Origin: Phycisphaerae bacterium
Lineage (GTDB): Bacteria; Planctomycetota; Phycisphaerae; UBA1845; Fen-1342
Direction of reading: 5' to 3'
Assembly: GCA_022072445.1 (NCBI GenBank)
Contig: JAJVHV010000005.1
Coordinates: forward strand, 1 to 64,000
DNA: 64,000 nt
A program made the position numbers and the translations under genes. Shown here piece after piece: positions 18,228-27,246 of this stretch. Position 1 is the stretch's first letter. Each line of letters starts with the position of its first letter. Below the pieces are notes generated by a model, which searched no databases, had not been told where the DNA came from, and worked only from the letters and a program-made list of their open reading frames with translations.

Positions 18228-20351
18228 TCACGCGAGATCCTTTGTCTGCTCCCACAGCCGTAGTGCGCGGTCTCGACTGATTGAATCAAGTCCCCCCCCA
18301 CTCGCGAGACTGAACGCAAACTGCGCCGATTCGCCGATCATGGTCTTGCGCAGCTGCGTAAGGTTCGGCGAAATGGAGCGTGCCATTCTACAGAACAACT
18401 GCGCCGCTTCCAGCGTTCGCCCGAGCTGCATGGCCTGGTTGCGGGCGGCGAAGATCGCCCGTTCGGCCCATTCATAGCGACCAAGCGCATCACAAGCAAT
18501 TGCGAGTTCGACGAGTTCAAAAGTCCTGTTCTCAAGGTCAATTGATCGAACAACGACATCCATGAGGTTGTGCAGGACATGGTCTTCGGCATCGCGGTTC
18601 GCCAAACGCCTGGCGCTAAACAACGCGTCGCCGACATCGAGATTGTGAGAGCGCGCGAACTCGGCGATAGGAGCGATGCGATTCCAGTCTTCCGCCTCCG
18701 TGCTGACCGATCGTCCAAGCTCTTCGAGCCCGGCGGCCGACATATGCTCGCCGAGCCACCGCATCGTCTGCGCCCTCTGCCGAATGTCTGCCAACTGTGA
18801 GGTGTCCGACAAGGCCACCGAATAGAACTCACGGGCTAACTCGGTTTGGCTGGCTAGGACTGATTCGCCTGCTGCAATTGCTCGCGAATACGTTTCTCTC
18901 TCAATCACATCTCCTCGCTGAAGAACGTCGACCATCGCGAGGGCACGGTGAGCCAGCGCCTCAAGGACAGGCTCGGCACCTTCGTACAACAGTGAGAGTC
19001 CCACCGCCGTCAACCTGTTCCGGTAGTCGTTGCGTGACTCGTGCTCGCTGTCCTTCGACGAGCGTATCAACTTCGGTACTAATTCCAGGTGTTTCGACAA
19101 CCCGCCGGCTGCAAGCCGCCTTATCTCTGCGCCAAGCGACAGAAGTTCGCAGCCTCGGCAACCGATGCCCTGCAAAAACTGGCTTGAAAAATACCGAGCA
19201 TATGAGTGAGGCGACAGATATCGCGTCGTCGCCCAGAGATGTCTTTCGGCGTCGCTGGCGCAAGCGGTAGCGGTCGAGTAATCGAGCGGCGCACCTGGCC
19301 AACCGGCTGGTAGATCTACGCTGTGCTCGGGACGCCCGGTTACGTTCACATGCGCCAGCGGCGATTCCTGTCCGAATCCAGACTTGAGATCGCCTTGCGT
19401 TCCTGCCGGGGGAAGCCAACCAGACAGCTCCATGGCATACTCAAAGCCACACTGTGCTGCCACTCCGTCGCCGCGCAAGAAGAACGAGCGCGCAGCGATG
19501 AGGGCCAGGTGAACCCGTAGGCCGTTTGTTGCGGCGTCACCCCGGTCTCGATTGGTACGACCTCCAACCAGCAAATCAGCGTGCCGTGAGAACAGCGCCA
19601 GCGCTATGTCGGCGAATTGCTCCACTTCCCGGATGTCGCAACAAAGAGAACTCCACGTCAGATTTCGGATCCACCAATGTTGTCGAGCACGAGACAGATA
19701 GGCAAAGCCGTGGACAATGTCTGGGAGGTAGTCAGTGCGTTTCGTCGCGCGATCATCCTGTTGCAGAAGCCACAGATGCTCCCATTTCGCCCAACTGTCA
19801 GCGGGTGCGTTCTCCCAAAGCCACCTCGCATCATGGAGGGCCTGCCTGGACTCATTGACTTCCGCAAACGCCCACGCGCGGTATCCGCGCACATAGGCTT
19901 CCTGCGCACTGTCGCTACCAGGTGGCGGTGGAATGGCCAGATTTGTTACGCGGATGATGTCGGCCCAGCGGCCGAGGCGCAAGAAAACAAGAGCGATCTG
20001 ATTTACCCGCAACAAGTCGTGCGGGGCCTCGCGCACAAGCGGTCGAAGCGCGAGAATCGCCGCGTCCCAGTCGCCCAAGTCAAGCGCCAAATCCGCCAGT
20101 TCGCCGCGCAAAGGCCGCAACTGCTCGCGGCCCAGCCACAAACACCTAACGGCGTCCTTCAGGAGCTTGAGCCTCGCCAGACACTTCTCATTGTCAGCAC
20201 GTTCTTCAGCCGACAAGGTCGACGATTGGCACGTTCGTGCGGCCGAGTGGAGAATAATGATGGCAAGGACACAGACCGCGGCAAAAACGAGCGCACACGC
20301 TGAGGCGATCATGATTAGCACTGTGACCGCCCAGAGTGGCAGGGAACTCAT
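18228..20351 (-). CDS. Membrane-anchored helical-repeat protein
   Basis: A 707-residue protein with one N-terminal membrane helix (SLPLWAVTVLIMIASACALV through VCVLAIIIL) and a long cytoplasmic or periplasmic alpha-helical part with TPR-like pairs (LADLALDLGDWDAAILALRP, LRVNQIALVFLRLGRWADII, VELAIACDALGRYEWAERAI). No catalytic motif. The ATG at 20349-20351 overlaps the stop of the coupling-ATPase gene (TAATG), so the two are translationally coupled. This suggests a role with the conjugation ATPase or a genetic hitchhiker of the same element. I do not recognise a named family. Confidence 0.75.
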   Translation of the reverse strand: MSSLPLWAVTVLIMIASACALVFAAVCVLAIIILHSAARTCQSSTLSAEERADNEKCLARLKLLKDAVRCLWLGREQLRPLRGELADLALDLGDWDAAILALRPLVREAPHDLLRVNQIALVFLRLGRWADIIRVTNLAIPPPPGSDSAQEAYVRGYRAWAFAEVNESRQALHDARWLWENAPADSWAKWEHLWLLQQDDRATKRTDYLPDIVHGFAYLSRARQHWWIRNLTWSSLCCDIREVEQFADIALALFSRHADLLVGGRTNRDRGDAATNGLRVHLALIAARSFFLRGDGVAAQCGFEYAMELSGWLPPAGTQGDLKSGFGQESPLAHVNVTGRPEHSVDLPAGWPGAPLDYSTATACASDAERHLWATTRYLSPHSYARYFSSQFLQGIGCRGCELLSLGAEIRRLAAGGLSKHLELVPKLIRSSKDSEHESRNDYRNRLTAVGLSLLYEGAEPVLEALAHRALAMVDVLQRGDVIERETYSRAIAAGESVLASQTELAREFYSVALSDTSQLADIRQRAQTMRWLGEHMSAAGLEELGRSVSTEAEDWNRIAPIAEFARSHNLDVGDALFSARRLANRDAEDHVLHNLMDVVVRSIDLENRTFELVELAIACDALGRYEWAERAIFAARNQAMQLGRTLEAAQLFCRMARSISPNLTQLRKTMIGESAQFAFSLASGGGLDSISRDRALRLWEQTKDLA

Positions 20352-21916
20352 TACTCTAACCCCGCGCCGACACCAGGGAGAGTAGTCGAGGGAACCGTGG
20401 AGCGGCTCGATGCAGGCTTCGATTGGGTGAAGGCCGTTTTTAGGACACTCCAAGCCGGGAGCGTCGTTGATGGCAGTGACCGCGCAGTGCGCGGCTGACC
20501 GGCTTGGAACACAATGGCGTCCACGCAGTAGTCGTTTGCCGGTCCGCCCTTGCGGAGGGTCGTGAATTCACTCGCTAAGACCGCGGATTCTGGGGTTGGT
20601 GTGCGGCTTGAGGAAACATGGCCAAGTGAGTCGCCACCGAGGGTCTCCCGAGGAGTCATGTGACGGCCAAAAACTCGCTCCGCCCACTCATTCGTCGTGG
20701 GATCACCGTTCGCATGAAAGATCTTCGTCTGGAGGTTTCCGAGCAGGCTCTGCGCCGCTGATACCGGGTCCCGAGTGGCGAGCATCGCATAGTAGTTCGG
20801 CAAGCTCTGCGTCAAGTAAACCGTCGCGGCCCGCTTACTCCGCGCCGTCTGCTGATACAGCACATCGTGGTTCGTGACGAAGTACTGCGACTCGTCGGCC
20901 CAGAGAAAGACCGTCCGGTCTTTGGCGGCAACAGCTAGCCGTTCGATCGCCCGCTGCCAGATCGTCTTGAAGAGGATTTGGGCGAAGCGGCCGACCTCGC
21001 CATAGTCCTTTATCGGAAGGTTCAGGACGATGACCTTGCCCTGGCGGGTTTCCTCCGGCGTGACAGTGAACGGCTTCTCGCCCGGCTTCGGATCGTCGGT
21101 CGGGCAAAAGAGGCGTTGAAGCGGCCCCCGCAGCAGGCCGGTTACGCGCGATGTGAAGCTGCTGACGATAATGCTTCGGGTTCGCGGAGCAAGCCCGGCA
21201 AAGTCATTCAGCCAGTACTCAATGGTCTGTTCAAGATCGACCAATTCGTTCGCGGTGAGTTCGTCTTTGACCGAATGGTCATTGGCCCGGCGCAGGCATT
21301 GTGCCGTATACGCATCGGAACGCAGGTAGGCCCGAATCCGTTTGCTCGGCGGCGCCGTAGTGATGATCCGGTTCACGTCTGCTAGCCGGACCTGCTTGTT
21401 TGCCAGCGCGGCGAGGTCGATCGCGTTGGTCACGAGCTGCCGAAGTGCATCCGCCCAATATGGGTCGGTCGAGCTTCCCCGGTCGTCGCCGCCGGTCGCC
21501 GCGATCGCCGTAGTGAACAGGGCGACCAGGTTGGGAGTCAGCCTCGCCCCGCCGCCGGCCTGGTACTCGTAATCCATGAAATCGAACCGCTGCCCGCGGT
21601 CCGGCGCCAGCTCGACTCGGTCATCCAATCGCCCGGCTTCTTCGAGGTAGTCGCGCCAGTTCCCAGCCTCATCCGACTTAGCGCAGAGCACTAGGCCGCC
21701 GAAGCCCTTGGCGAGCATCCGAGTCGCGAGGTGATAGCCGCTGCCGGTCGTCTTTCCGCTGCCGGTCGCGCCGAAGATCTGCGTCCCTTCGCAGGCGTCT
21801 CGGATGGACCAGTCGTGTGCGACCTTTCGGTCGACGTCCCGAAATGTCGTCACCGGCTCGTCCAAAGGATCGTTGGAGACCGGGGCGACAGAAGGTGAAT
21901 TTGCTGCGGCTGACAA
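20351..21916 (-). CDS. Type IV coupling protein-like ATPase (TraD/VirD4 class)
   Basis: A roughly 521-residue DNA-translocation ATPase. Walker A is GATGSGKTT (about residue 52), Walker B is VFLWADESQYF (about 338), followed by YQQTARSKRAATVYLTQSL, the conserved AAA motif of conjugative coupling proteins. No N-terminal membrane anchor is present, so this is the soluble TraD-like type; it would pass the relaxase-DNA complex to a transport channel. Start: a GGAGG at 21926-21930 sits directly against a GTG (21925), which leaves no spacing; the in-frame TTG at 21916 has 9 bp spacing and is preferred. Divergent from the relaxase gene. Confidence 0.85.
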   Translation of the reverse strand: MSAAANSPSVAPVSNDPLDEPVTTFRDVDRKVAHDWSIRDACEGTQIFGATGSGKTTGSGYHLATRMLAKGFGGLVLCAKSDEAGNWRDYLEEAGRLDDRVELAPDRGQRFDFMDYEYQAGGGARLTPNLVALFTTAIAATGGDDRGSSTDPYWADALRQLVTNAIDLAALANKQVRLADVNRIITTAPPSKRIRAYLRSDAYTAQCLRRANDHSVKDELTANELVDLEQTIEYWLNDFAGLAPRTRSIIVSSFTSRVTGLLRGPLQRLFCPTDDPKPGEKPFTVTPEETRQGKVIVLNLPIKDYGEVGRFAQILFKTIWQRAIERLAVAAKDRTVFLWADESQYFVTNHDVLYQQTARSKRAATVYLTQSLPNYYAMLATRDPVSAAQSLLGNLQTKIFHANGDPTTNEWAERVFGRHMTPRETLGGDSLGHVSSSRTPTPESAVLASEFTTLRKGGPANDYCVDAIVFQAGQPRTARSLPSTTLPAWSVLKTAFTQSKPASSRSTVPSTTLPGVGAGLE

Positions 21917-21933
21917 CCCTACCACCCTCCTAA

Positions 21934-21958
21934 CCTAAGACCGCACCGCGGGCTTAGG
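21934..21958. promoter_or_regulatory. Inverted repeat in the shared coupling-ATPase/relaxase start region
   Basis: Within the 46 bp between the two divergent starts, CCTAAG (21934-21939) and CTTAGG (21953-21958) form a perfect 6-bp inverted repeat. It is placed to be an operator for both transfer genes. Core promoters are not obvious in so short a gap, so they may lie inside the opposing genes. Confidence 0.4.
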
Positions 21959-21962
21959 GGAG

Positions 21963-24635
21963 ATGTCTGACGCGAATCTTGGCTTCCGGCTCAAACGCTG
22001 TTATGATTCATTCGTGCTGCGAATCACCGAAAAAACGAGTGCCGCTGCGGCCAAGAGCTACTACAAGGACGGCCTTGCCCGCGGCGACTACTACCTCGCC
22101 GGCGACGTGGTACCCGCTATCTGGGGCGGCAAGGCGGCGGAGCTGCTCGGCCTGGACGGCCACGTCGAGCGGTCAGCATTCTACCAAATGTGCGATAACC
22201 TGAAACCGGACGGAACGCCGCTGACCCCCCGCACACGGGCGGACCGCCGAGTCGCGTACGACATCACGCTCGACTGCCCGAAGTCAGTATCGCTCATCTA
22301 CGCGTTCGGCGGGGACGACCGAATCATGCCGGCCTTTCTCGAAGCGATTGCTGAGACCAATCAGCGAATCGAGGCCGACGCCCGCACCCGGGTCCGAACG
22401 GGTGGCCGCTCGGAGGACCGGCCCACGGGAAACCTCGTCTGGGCGACCTTCATCCACGACACGACCCGTCCGGTCGCGGGCATTCCTGACCCGCAGATTC
22501 ACGGTCACACCGTGATTTTCAACGCCACGCACGACCCTGTCGAGCACCGATTCAAGGCTGTCCAGTTGGGCTATATCCACACGAACGCTCCGTTCTACGA
22601 GGCGTTCTTCAACACTCTCTTCGCTTCCAAGATGCGGGCACTGGGTTACGGAATCGTCCGTAACGGCCGGTCGTGGGAGGTGGAAGGCATCGACCGCGGG
22701 CTGATTGAGTCTTTCTCGCATCGAACGCGTGAGATTCTCGCCGCCGCCAGGCGGCTCGGCATCACGGACCCCGACAAACTAGGTGGACTTGGTGCTCGCA
22801 CGCGGGACCGGAAGAGCAACGCGAAACCGTGGGACGTTGTCCGCGAAGTGTGGGCGTCCCGGCTTGCCCTGGACGACATCAAGGCCCTCCAGGCGGCGAG
22901 GCATCTCGGCCAGCGTGAGCGACCTGGCCCTACGCCACGGGAATCGCTGGAGCATGCGCGCGAGGAGTGCCTCACCCGCAGTGCCCTCGTGCCTGAGAAA
23001 GTTCTCCTCGAAGCCGCCATGCGATTCGGTGTGGGGTATGTGTCGCTCGCGGACCTTGAGGCAGAGTTGCCGAAGCTGGGCATGGCTGTACGGGAGGTCC
23101 GAGGCGAACGACACGTCGGTGATGACTCCCGGCTTCGCGATGAGAAGTCCATGCTGGCGGTTGCCCGTGAGACACGAGGTACCTTCCGGTCTTTCTTCCA
23201 TGACGACGTGGTGATGCCGAAGGGAGCGACGCCACGCGAAGAGCAGGTTCTGACACATCTGTCGAAATGTCGGGACCAGATTATCCTGGCCCGACTTCGG
23301 CCCGAAACCGGCTTCGAAGTCGTCAAACGTTTGGAGGCGCGTGGCTTTGAGGTGACACGGTTCGACGGTCGGTCATTGAAGCTCCCGGGCGATGAGCTTG
23401 ACCGGACGCCAATGAGCAATCCCGTGTGGTGGGTGGACAATGCCCAGCACATTGGGACGAGCGAGATGGCTGACCTGTTCCGGAAGGCGAACGATTCTGC
23501 CGTTCGCGTGGTGCTGGTTCCCTCACCGGGCCGCGTTAGCCGGCACAGTCCGCTGCCCCTGCTCGGCTCCCGGGCTGGCCTCCGTACGCCATCATTCGAA
23601 GCAAAACGCACGGCTCGTGAACAGCATCGCGACGCTGCAAGGGCCTTGGAAACTGGTCGTCCTGAAACCGCCCTCAAGCGGCTGGATACACTCGGCGCCG
23701 TCGTAGAGTGTGCTCCCGAGTCGCTGCAGTCGACTATCGCTCAGGCGTATGCCCAGCGGGACAAAGCCGGGAAACAGAGCCGCGTAACAGTCAACGAGGA
23801 ATCCGTGATCGACAAGTTGACTGAGGCGATTCGTTCCGCCTTGCGTCGCCTCAAGATACTGGGGCGTTCCCGCAAGTTCGAAAAACTCACCCCTGTTCAT
23901 CGTTCGGATGATGAACGCAGCGACCCATCCATGTACCGGCCAGGGCAGATTGTCGTGTTCTACCGGTCAATCAAGGGTTTTCGGGCCGGCCAGCGATACA
24001 AAGTTGTTAGCCGTGACCCGTTCGGTAATATCCTCGCCCGGAACCTCAGGCCGCGAAAGGGGCTGATTCAATCGGCTGTTCCGTTCGTTGAAGCACTGCC
24101 GCTGTTATCTCCCAATACGTTCGCGGTTTTTCAGCGTTCAACTATAGAGCTCGCGAAAGGCGACCGTCTTTTTATCACCCGGAGCGGGCGGACGCTGAAT
24201 CAGAGTTTTGGGCCCGAGCTGTTCATGTCCAAGCAGTCGCTCGCCAAAAACGCCGAGTTCTCCCGCAGCCTTGGCCTGGAGCCGCCAGACCGTCGGTATC
24301 GCGTCCGCCGGGGGATGACGCCTCGAATCAAGCGTTTCACCTTGACGGGCGATTTGCTGTGTGACAATGGCTGGATAATTTCGAAGAACTTCGGGCACTG
24401 GGACCACGCGTACTGTAGTGTGGGTGATACCAACGGGGCTGACGCGGTCTTTCGTGAGCGGGAGAAGGACGGTGCTGCACGCACGACCTTTTACACAACA
24501 GACCGGGGTAATCTGTTCGAGGCGGCTCGTGAACGCCAAAGAGCTGCGCAATCTGAGCGGCGGACTGACACCGTGAACCGTCAAGATCGCTCGCGAGGTC
24601 GCAGTCAGAACCGAGGGATGGACTATGGGCGTTGA
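21963..24635 (+). CDS. MobF-family (TrwC-like) conjugative relaxase
   Basis: An 890-residue relaxase. N-terminal residues carry the SAAAAKSYYKDGLARGDYY stretch with paired tyrosines (about 30-43) and the metal-binding triad in DPQIHGHTVIFNATHD (about 176-191); both define MobF enzymes, which nick oriT and stay bound to the 5' end. The usual C-terminal SF1 helicase is degenerate: no Walker A is seen, and the Walker B-like segment reads VWWVDNAQHIGTSEMADLF with DN in place of DE. The start is uncertain: ATG 21963 abuts GGGGAG; a GTG at 22014 (VLRITEKTS) fits family N-termini. Overlaps the next gene by 11 bp. Confidence 0.88.
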   Translation: MSDANLGFRLKRCYDSFVLRITEKTSAAAAKSYYKDGLARGDYYLAGDVVPAIWGGKAAELLGLDGHVERSAFYQMCDNLKPDGTPLTPRTRADRRVAYDITLDCPKSVSLIYAFGGDDRIMPAFLEAIAETNQRIEADARTRVRTGGRSEDRPTGNLVWATFIHDTTRPVAGIPDPQIHGHTVIFNATHDPVEHRFKAVQLGYIHTNAPFYEAFFNTLFASKMRALGYGIVRNGRSWEVEGIDRGLIESFSHRTREILAAARRLGITDPDKLGGLGARTRDRKSNAKPWDVVREVWASRLALDDIKALQAARHLGQRERPGPTPRESLEHAREECLTRSALVPEKVLLEAAMRFGVGYVSLADLEAELPKLGMAVREVRGERHVGDDSRLRDEKSMLAVARETRGTFRSFFHDDVVMPKGATPREEQVLTHLSKCRDQIILARLRPETGFEVVKRLEARGFEVTRFDGRSLKLPGDELDRTPMSNPVWWVDNAQHIGTSEMADLFRKANDSAVRVVLVPSPGRVSRHSPLPLLGSRAGLRTPSFEAKRTAREQHRDAARALETGRPETALKRLDTLGAVVECAPESLQSTIAQAYAQRDKAGKQSRVTVNEESVIDKLTEAIRSALRRLKILGRSRKFEKLTPVHRSDDERSDPSMYRPGQIVVFYRSIKGFRAGQRYKVVSRDPFGNILARNLRPRKGLIQSAVPFVEALPLLSPNTFAVFQRSTIELAKGDRLFITRSGRTLNQSFGPELFMSKQSLAKNAEFSRSLGLEPPDRRYRVRRGMTPRIKRFTLTGDLLCDNGWIISKNFGHWDHAYCSVGDTNGADAVFREREKDGAARTTFYTTDRGNLFEAARERQRAAQSERRTDTVNRQDRSRGRSQNRGMDYGR

Positions 24636-24984
24636 CCTTCTCGCAAAATACTATGGCGAGGATTCCAAGGAGTCGCTTGACCCTGCGGATGCCGGACCGT
24701 GTTTCCGGATTGGCAGTAAACCGGCTAAGTACGTCTTCTTTCGGTTAGATAGCAAACTCGCAGCGTTCGGTTATTTCGCCCTGCTGTCACTGCAGTATGA
24801 CCCTGGTGTGGGTTTAGTCCTCTACTTCGGCAAGACCACTGTGACCATCCAAGGCCGCAATTTGAAGCCTTTGTGCCAGTTGTTCATGGAACATCTGGTT
24901 CGGGATTGTCTCGTTGGAGATGAACATCAGGGTGTTCCGCCAAAGGCACCGTTTGTCGAGCAAGTTGTTATTGATTTCGAATAA
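24625..24984 (+). CDS. Hypothetical protein coupled to relaxase
   Basis: A 119-residue protein (MGVDLLAKYYGEDSKESLDP) whose ATG lies inside the last codons of the relaxase gene, an 11-bp overlap. Sequence is compact and alternating (AKYVFFRLDSKLAAFGYFAL, GLVLYFGKTTVTIQGRNLKP) as in a small alpha/beta domain; no known family recognised. Tight overlap predicts co-translation and possibly a role in relaxosome function. Its stop lies within a 16-bp perfect palindrome. Confidence 0.7.
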   Translation: MGVDLLAKYYGEDSKESLDPADAGPCFRIGSKPAKYVFFRLDSKLAAFGYFALLSLQYDPGVGLVLYFGKTTVTIQGRNLKPLCQLFMEHLVRDCLVGDEHQGVPPKAPFVEQVVIDFE

Positions 24985-25082
24985 CCCGCGGGTTATCCGT
25001 ATTTGCTGCCGTACGCCGTCCGTCGCCTTCGGGTCCTCGCCCCGCGAGGCCGGCAGGCCCCTGGGACCCGAAGGTGACGGAC
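24981..25082. terminator. Two consecutive inverted repeats between convergent operons
   Basis: ATAACCCGCGGGTTAT (24981-24996) is a perfect 16-bp palindrome that contains the stop of the small gene. Directly after it, 25018-25036 and 25064-25082 pair over 19 bp with a single G-T wobble, around a 27-nt loop. They sit between convergent gene groups (stop at 24984 and stop at 25160), which fits bidirectional termination. Inverted repeats this long next to a relaxase gene could alternatively be part of an oriT; I cannot choose from sequence. Confidence 0.5.
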
Positions 25083-25159
25083 GCTGCGGTCCCCTGCTGC
25101 CGGTGCCGGCCCCGAGTCACAGGGCTCCTCGTCCGCGATGACCTGCAATGCTGATGCAC

Positions 25160-25504
25160 TCAGCCGGCAAGGTCTGCCAGGTCCGGGTCGATGCGATGGT
25201 CACTCGGTGGAGCCTCGCCCGCCAGTCGCCGCTCCTCCCAAAGAAAAACATCAGACAGCCGGACGTACCGAATCCGTCCGCGTCGCTCATACGGCAGTTC
25301 CCCTGATTCCATTGCGGCGATGACCGTCGCTCGTCGCATCCGCTGCATCTTGCGAATCTGCTCCAGGGACAGCCAGTGCGAAAAAGGTCCATCAGTGGCG
25401 ACAGGCTGCTTTGGTTCGAAGAAGGTCGCGTTCAGCGGGTTGCTGGGTGTTGCGAGCGGTCCTGCATGCGAAGGGTGGCCGTTCCCCCGTCCGAAGCGGT
25501 TCAT
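25160..25504 (-). CDS. Excisionase/MerR-like HTH protein
   Basis: A 114-residue protein with a winged HTH of the excisionase (HTH_17) kind at residues about 45-95: LSLEQIRKMQRMRRATVIAA, then MESGELPYERRGRIRYVRLS, then DVFLWEERR. Such proteins bind attachment sites or promoters in mobile elements. The N-terminal 35 residues are Pro-rich. Its ATG overlaps the stop of the methyltransferase gene upstream (ATGA at 25501-25504), so they form one transcription unit on the minus strand. Confidence 0.75.
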   Translation of the reverse strand: MNRFGRGNGHPSHAGPLATPSNPLNATFFEPKQPVATDGPFSHWLSLEQIRKMQRMRRATVIAAMESGELPYERRGRIRYVRLSDVFLWEERRLAGEAPPSDHRIDPDLADLAG

Positions 25505-26211
25505 CGCCCGTCCCGAGCAAGCCCGGCCTCCCCGTGACGCTGGAACACGACGCAGTACTCATGCAGGATGCGTGGGTCTTTCAGCGGGTAATCGACGCCG
25601 TCGGAGCGGCATCTGTGTTGAGCCTTGATGATGACGCTGCGGAGCTGACCGAGCTCGTTCTCCAGGTTGAGCACGTCCCGGATAATCGGCGTGTACCTGC
25701 CGCGGCGCCGAACATCGCCGATGAGCACGGCGAGCCGTCCACCGGGTGTGAGTGCGGCGTAGCATCTACGCAGACAGGTTCGCAATGCCGCCCGAAATTC
25801 CTCGTACTTGTCGAAGGTGCTAAGGTCAGAAATGTCGCTGCTGTACCGAATAATGTTCCAGTAAGGCGGATGAATCCACACCAAGTCGAACGTCCCGGGC
25901 AGGTCTTGCTTCAGCAGGTTGAACCCGTGCCGCAAGTCGGAGCCCCAATACCGGATGGGGTCGGCTGTCTCGCACTGAAGGCAATTCACGTCACGAATGA
26001 CGTCTCGTGTCGTGCCAGAGCCGAACATCGGGTCCGCTATGCTTCGCGGCTTGTAGTGCTGTACAAGCTGCAGGAATAACCGTCCGTCGCAGTTGCCGCG
26101 GTAGCGGCCATCGCCCCAGGCCGGGCACCGCTCCGGATAGGAGACAATTGAGCCGAGCGGCCGCATGTTCTGATACAGCAAGGTGTCTGAATCGATGTCA
26201 TGTACTTCCAT
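25501..26211 (-). CDS. Adenine/cytosine-N DNA methyltransferase
   Basis: A 236-residue DNA methyltransferase. Motif I (AdoMet binding) is ADPMFGSGTTRDV (about residues 59-71) and motif IV (catalytic) is WIHPPYWN (about 111-118), with HPPY where DPPY is usual. The order here, motif I before motif IV, is that of gamma-type N6A enzymes, but the short size and FGSGTT motif resemble N4C/N6A enzymes of phages and plasmids. No cognate nuclease gene is adjacent, so it is probably an orphan, protecting the element from host restriction. The start has a GGAGG at a spacing of 5 (CGGAGGAATATG). Confidence 0.82.
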   Translation of the reverse strand: MEVHDIDSDTLLYQNMRPLGSIVSYPERCPAWGDGRYRGNCDGRLFLQLVQHYKPRSIADPMFGSGTTRDVIRDVNCLQCETADPIRYWGSDLRHGFNLLKQDLPGTFDLVWIHPPYWNIIRYSSDISDLSTFDKYEEFRAALRTCLRRCYAALTPGGRLAVLIGDVRRRGRYTPIIRDVLNLENELGQLRSVIIKAQHRCRSDGVDYPLKDPRILHEYCVVFQRHGEAGLARDGR

Positions 26212-26232
26212 ATTCCTCCGTAGTCAAAGAAA

Positions 26233-26255
26233 GACCCGCCGCAATGCGGCGGGTC
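26233..26255 (-). terminator. Intercistronic hairpin 1
   Basis: On the minus strand GACCCGCCGC-ATT-GCGGCGGGTC forms a near-perfect hairpin followed by TTTCTTT, between the stop of the upstream small gene (26262) and the ribosome-binding site of the methyltransferase gene. It resembles an intrinsic terminator or attenuator. It is one of four similar hairpins in this operon. Confidence 0.55.
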
Positions 26256-26261
26256 AGGTTA

Positions 26262-26600
26262 TCAATAATCGTCCGGCAGCAGCACGGTGGTAGCCGAGCG
26301 GTCGGCCTCCGTGATGACCCAGAACTTGGTGCCCCTGCGGTCCCGGTACACGGACAGAATCCGTCTCTGTCGCACGAGTGAACGGTCATTCTCGTCGCGG
26401 TCGGCCGGTCCGCAGTCACCCCAGTCGCCGGCCGCGTGGCGGTCGATGCAGGTGTGAACGTCGTCGGGATTCAGGCGTTGCTCTGCGTTTGGCGTGATAA
26501 GCAGCCTGCCGAGCGGGAACCGCGGCGTTTCCGGTGAATCCGGAGGCGTGTCGCCGGGTCTTGTTGCTTGTGGTGGGTTCTTTCTCTCATGATGTGCCAT
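26262..26600 (-). CDS. Plasmid-related conserved protein
   Basis: A 112-residue protein with disordered N-terminus (MAHHERKNPPQATRPGDTPP) and a conserved C-terminal domain: FPLGRLLITPNAEQRLNPDD, HAAGDWGDCGPADRDEND, SVYRDRRGTKFWVITEADRS and the end TTVLLPDDY. This small family is widespread on conjugative plasmids and integrative elements, next to antirestriction genes; its function is unknown. The start at 26600 is set by ACGGAGGAATATG, the same ribosome-binding site as the methyltransferase gene. Confidence 0.82.
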   Translation of the reverse strand: MAHHERKNPPQATRPGDTPPDSPETPRFPLGRLLITPNAEQRLNPDDVHTCIDRHAAGDWGDCGPADRDENDRSLVRQRRILSVYRDRRGTKFWVITEADRSATTVLLPDDY

Positions 26601-26617
26601 ATTCCTCCGTGTGATAC

Positions 26618-26642
26618 GCGACCGCCGAGGCCCGACGGTCGC
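26618..26642 (-). repeat. Intercistronic hairpin 2
   Basis: On the minus strand GCGACCGTCGGG-CC-TCGGCGGTCGC pairs with few mismatches, directly before the CACACGGAGGAATATG start of the plasmid-related gene. It shares the GACCG(C/T)C...GGCGGTC pattern of the other three operon hairpins. Confidence 0.5.
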
Positions 26643-26656
26643 CTGAATAGCTGCTT

Positions 26657-27226
26657 TCAAATGTGAGAATCAAAGACGTGAATCTGTCCGTCGCACTCGA
26701 CGGTGAAGATGTCGCCGTTCATCTGCATGTCGTCGGCGATGCCCTCAAAGTCGATGTGATAGCGGATGAAGTCGGGGAGCTTCGAGAGGCTCTCGTTGTA
26801 GCAGTCCTCAATCAGCTCCTGGGCATAATCGCTGAGGCGCTCGAAAGCGCCACGATAGCCTTCCTGCATGTAGCGGGTGGCCTCGTCGATACTCTGCGTA
26901 CCCCCGAAGTGGCTGACCAGGCCGGTAAAGACCGCCCCGTGCTCGACGATGCCGCGAGCTGTTGCGGCGACTTTCTCGATGTCCGCAAACTCACAGAGCC
27001 GCAGTTCTCCAAAATGCTCGTAATCGTGAATAGCCCAGTCTTTCGCGATGGGTTCACGTGATTCGCTCAACATTTCCTGAATCGCTGTGTGAATGTCCTC
27101 GGCCGGCTGAGCGGCGGAAATCCATCGGCCGTGAAGTCGTCCCGCGTTGTAGTCTGCAAGTGATGCGACATAAATGCGGGGAGTGTCCTGTGTGTCTGTT
27201 TTAACTGCGGTGTTCTCTGAATCCAT
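26657..27226 (-). CDS. ardA: ArdA-like antirestriction protein
   Basis: A 189-residue protein opening TPRIYVASLADYNAGRLHGR, the signature start of ArdA. It is very acidic (for example EFADIEKVAATARGIVEHG and the tail NESLSKLPDFIRYHIDFEGI), as expected of a DNA-mimic that blocks type I restriction enzymes after conjugative entry. Length matches the family (about 165-190). The start at 27226 is preceded by ACGGAGGGCT. A hairpin (27247-27269) and a 27-bp promoter-like motif (27291-27317) lie upstream. Its presence supports a conjugative or mobilizable element. Confidence 0.88.
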   Translation of the reverse strand: MDSENTAVKTDTQDTPRIYVASLADYNAGRLHGRWISAAQPAEDIHTAIQEMLSESREPIAKDWAIHDYEHFGELRLCEFADIEKVAATARGIVEHGAVFTGLVSHFGGTQSIDEATRYMQEGYRGAFERLSDYAQELIEDCYNESLSKLPDFIRYHIDFEGIADDMQMNGDIFTVECDGQIHVFDSHI

Positions 27227-27246
27227 AGCCCTCCGTGTAAGAAAAT

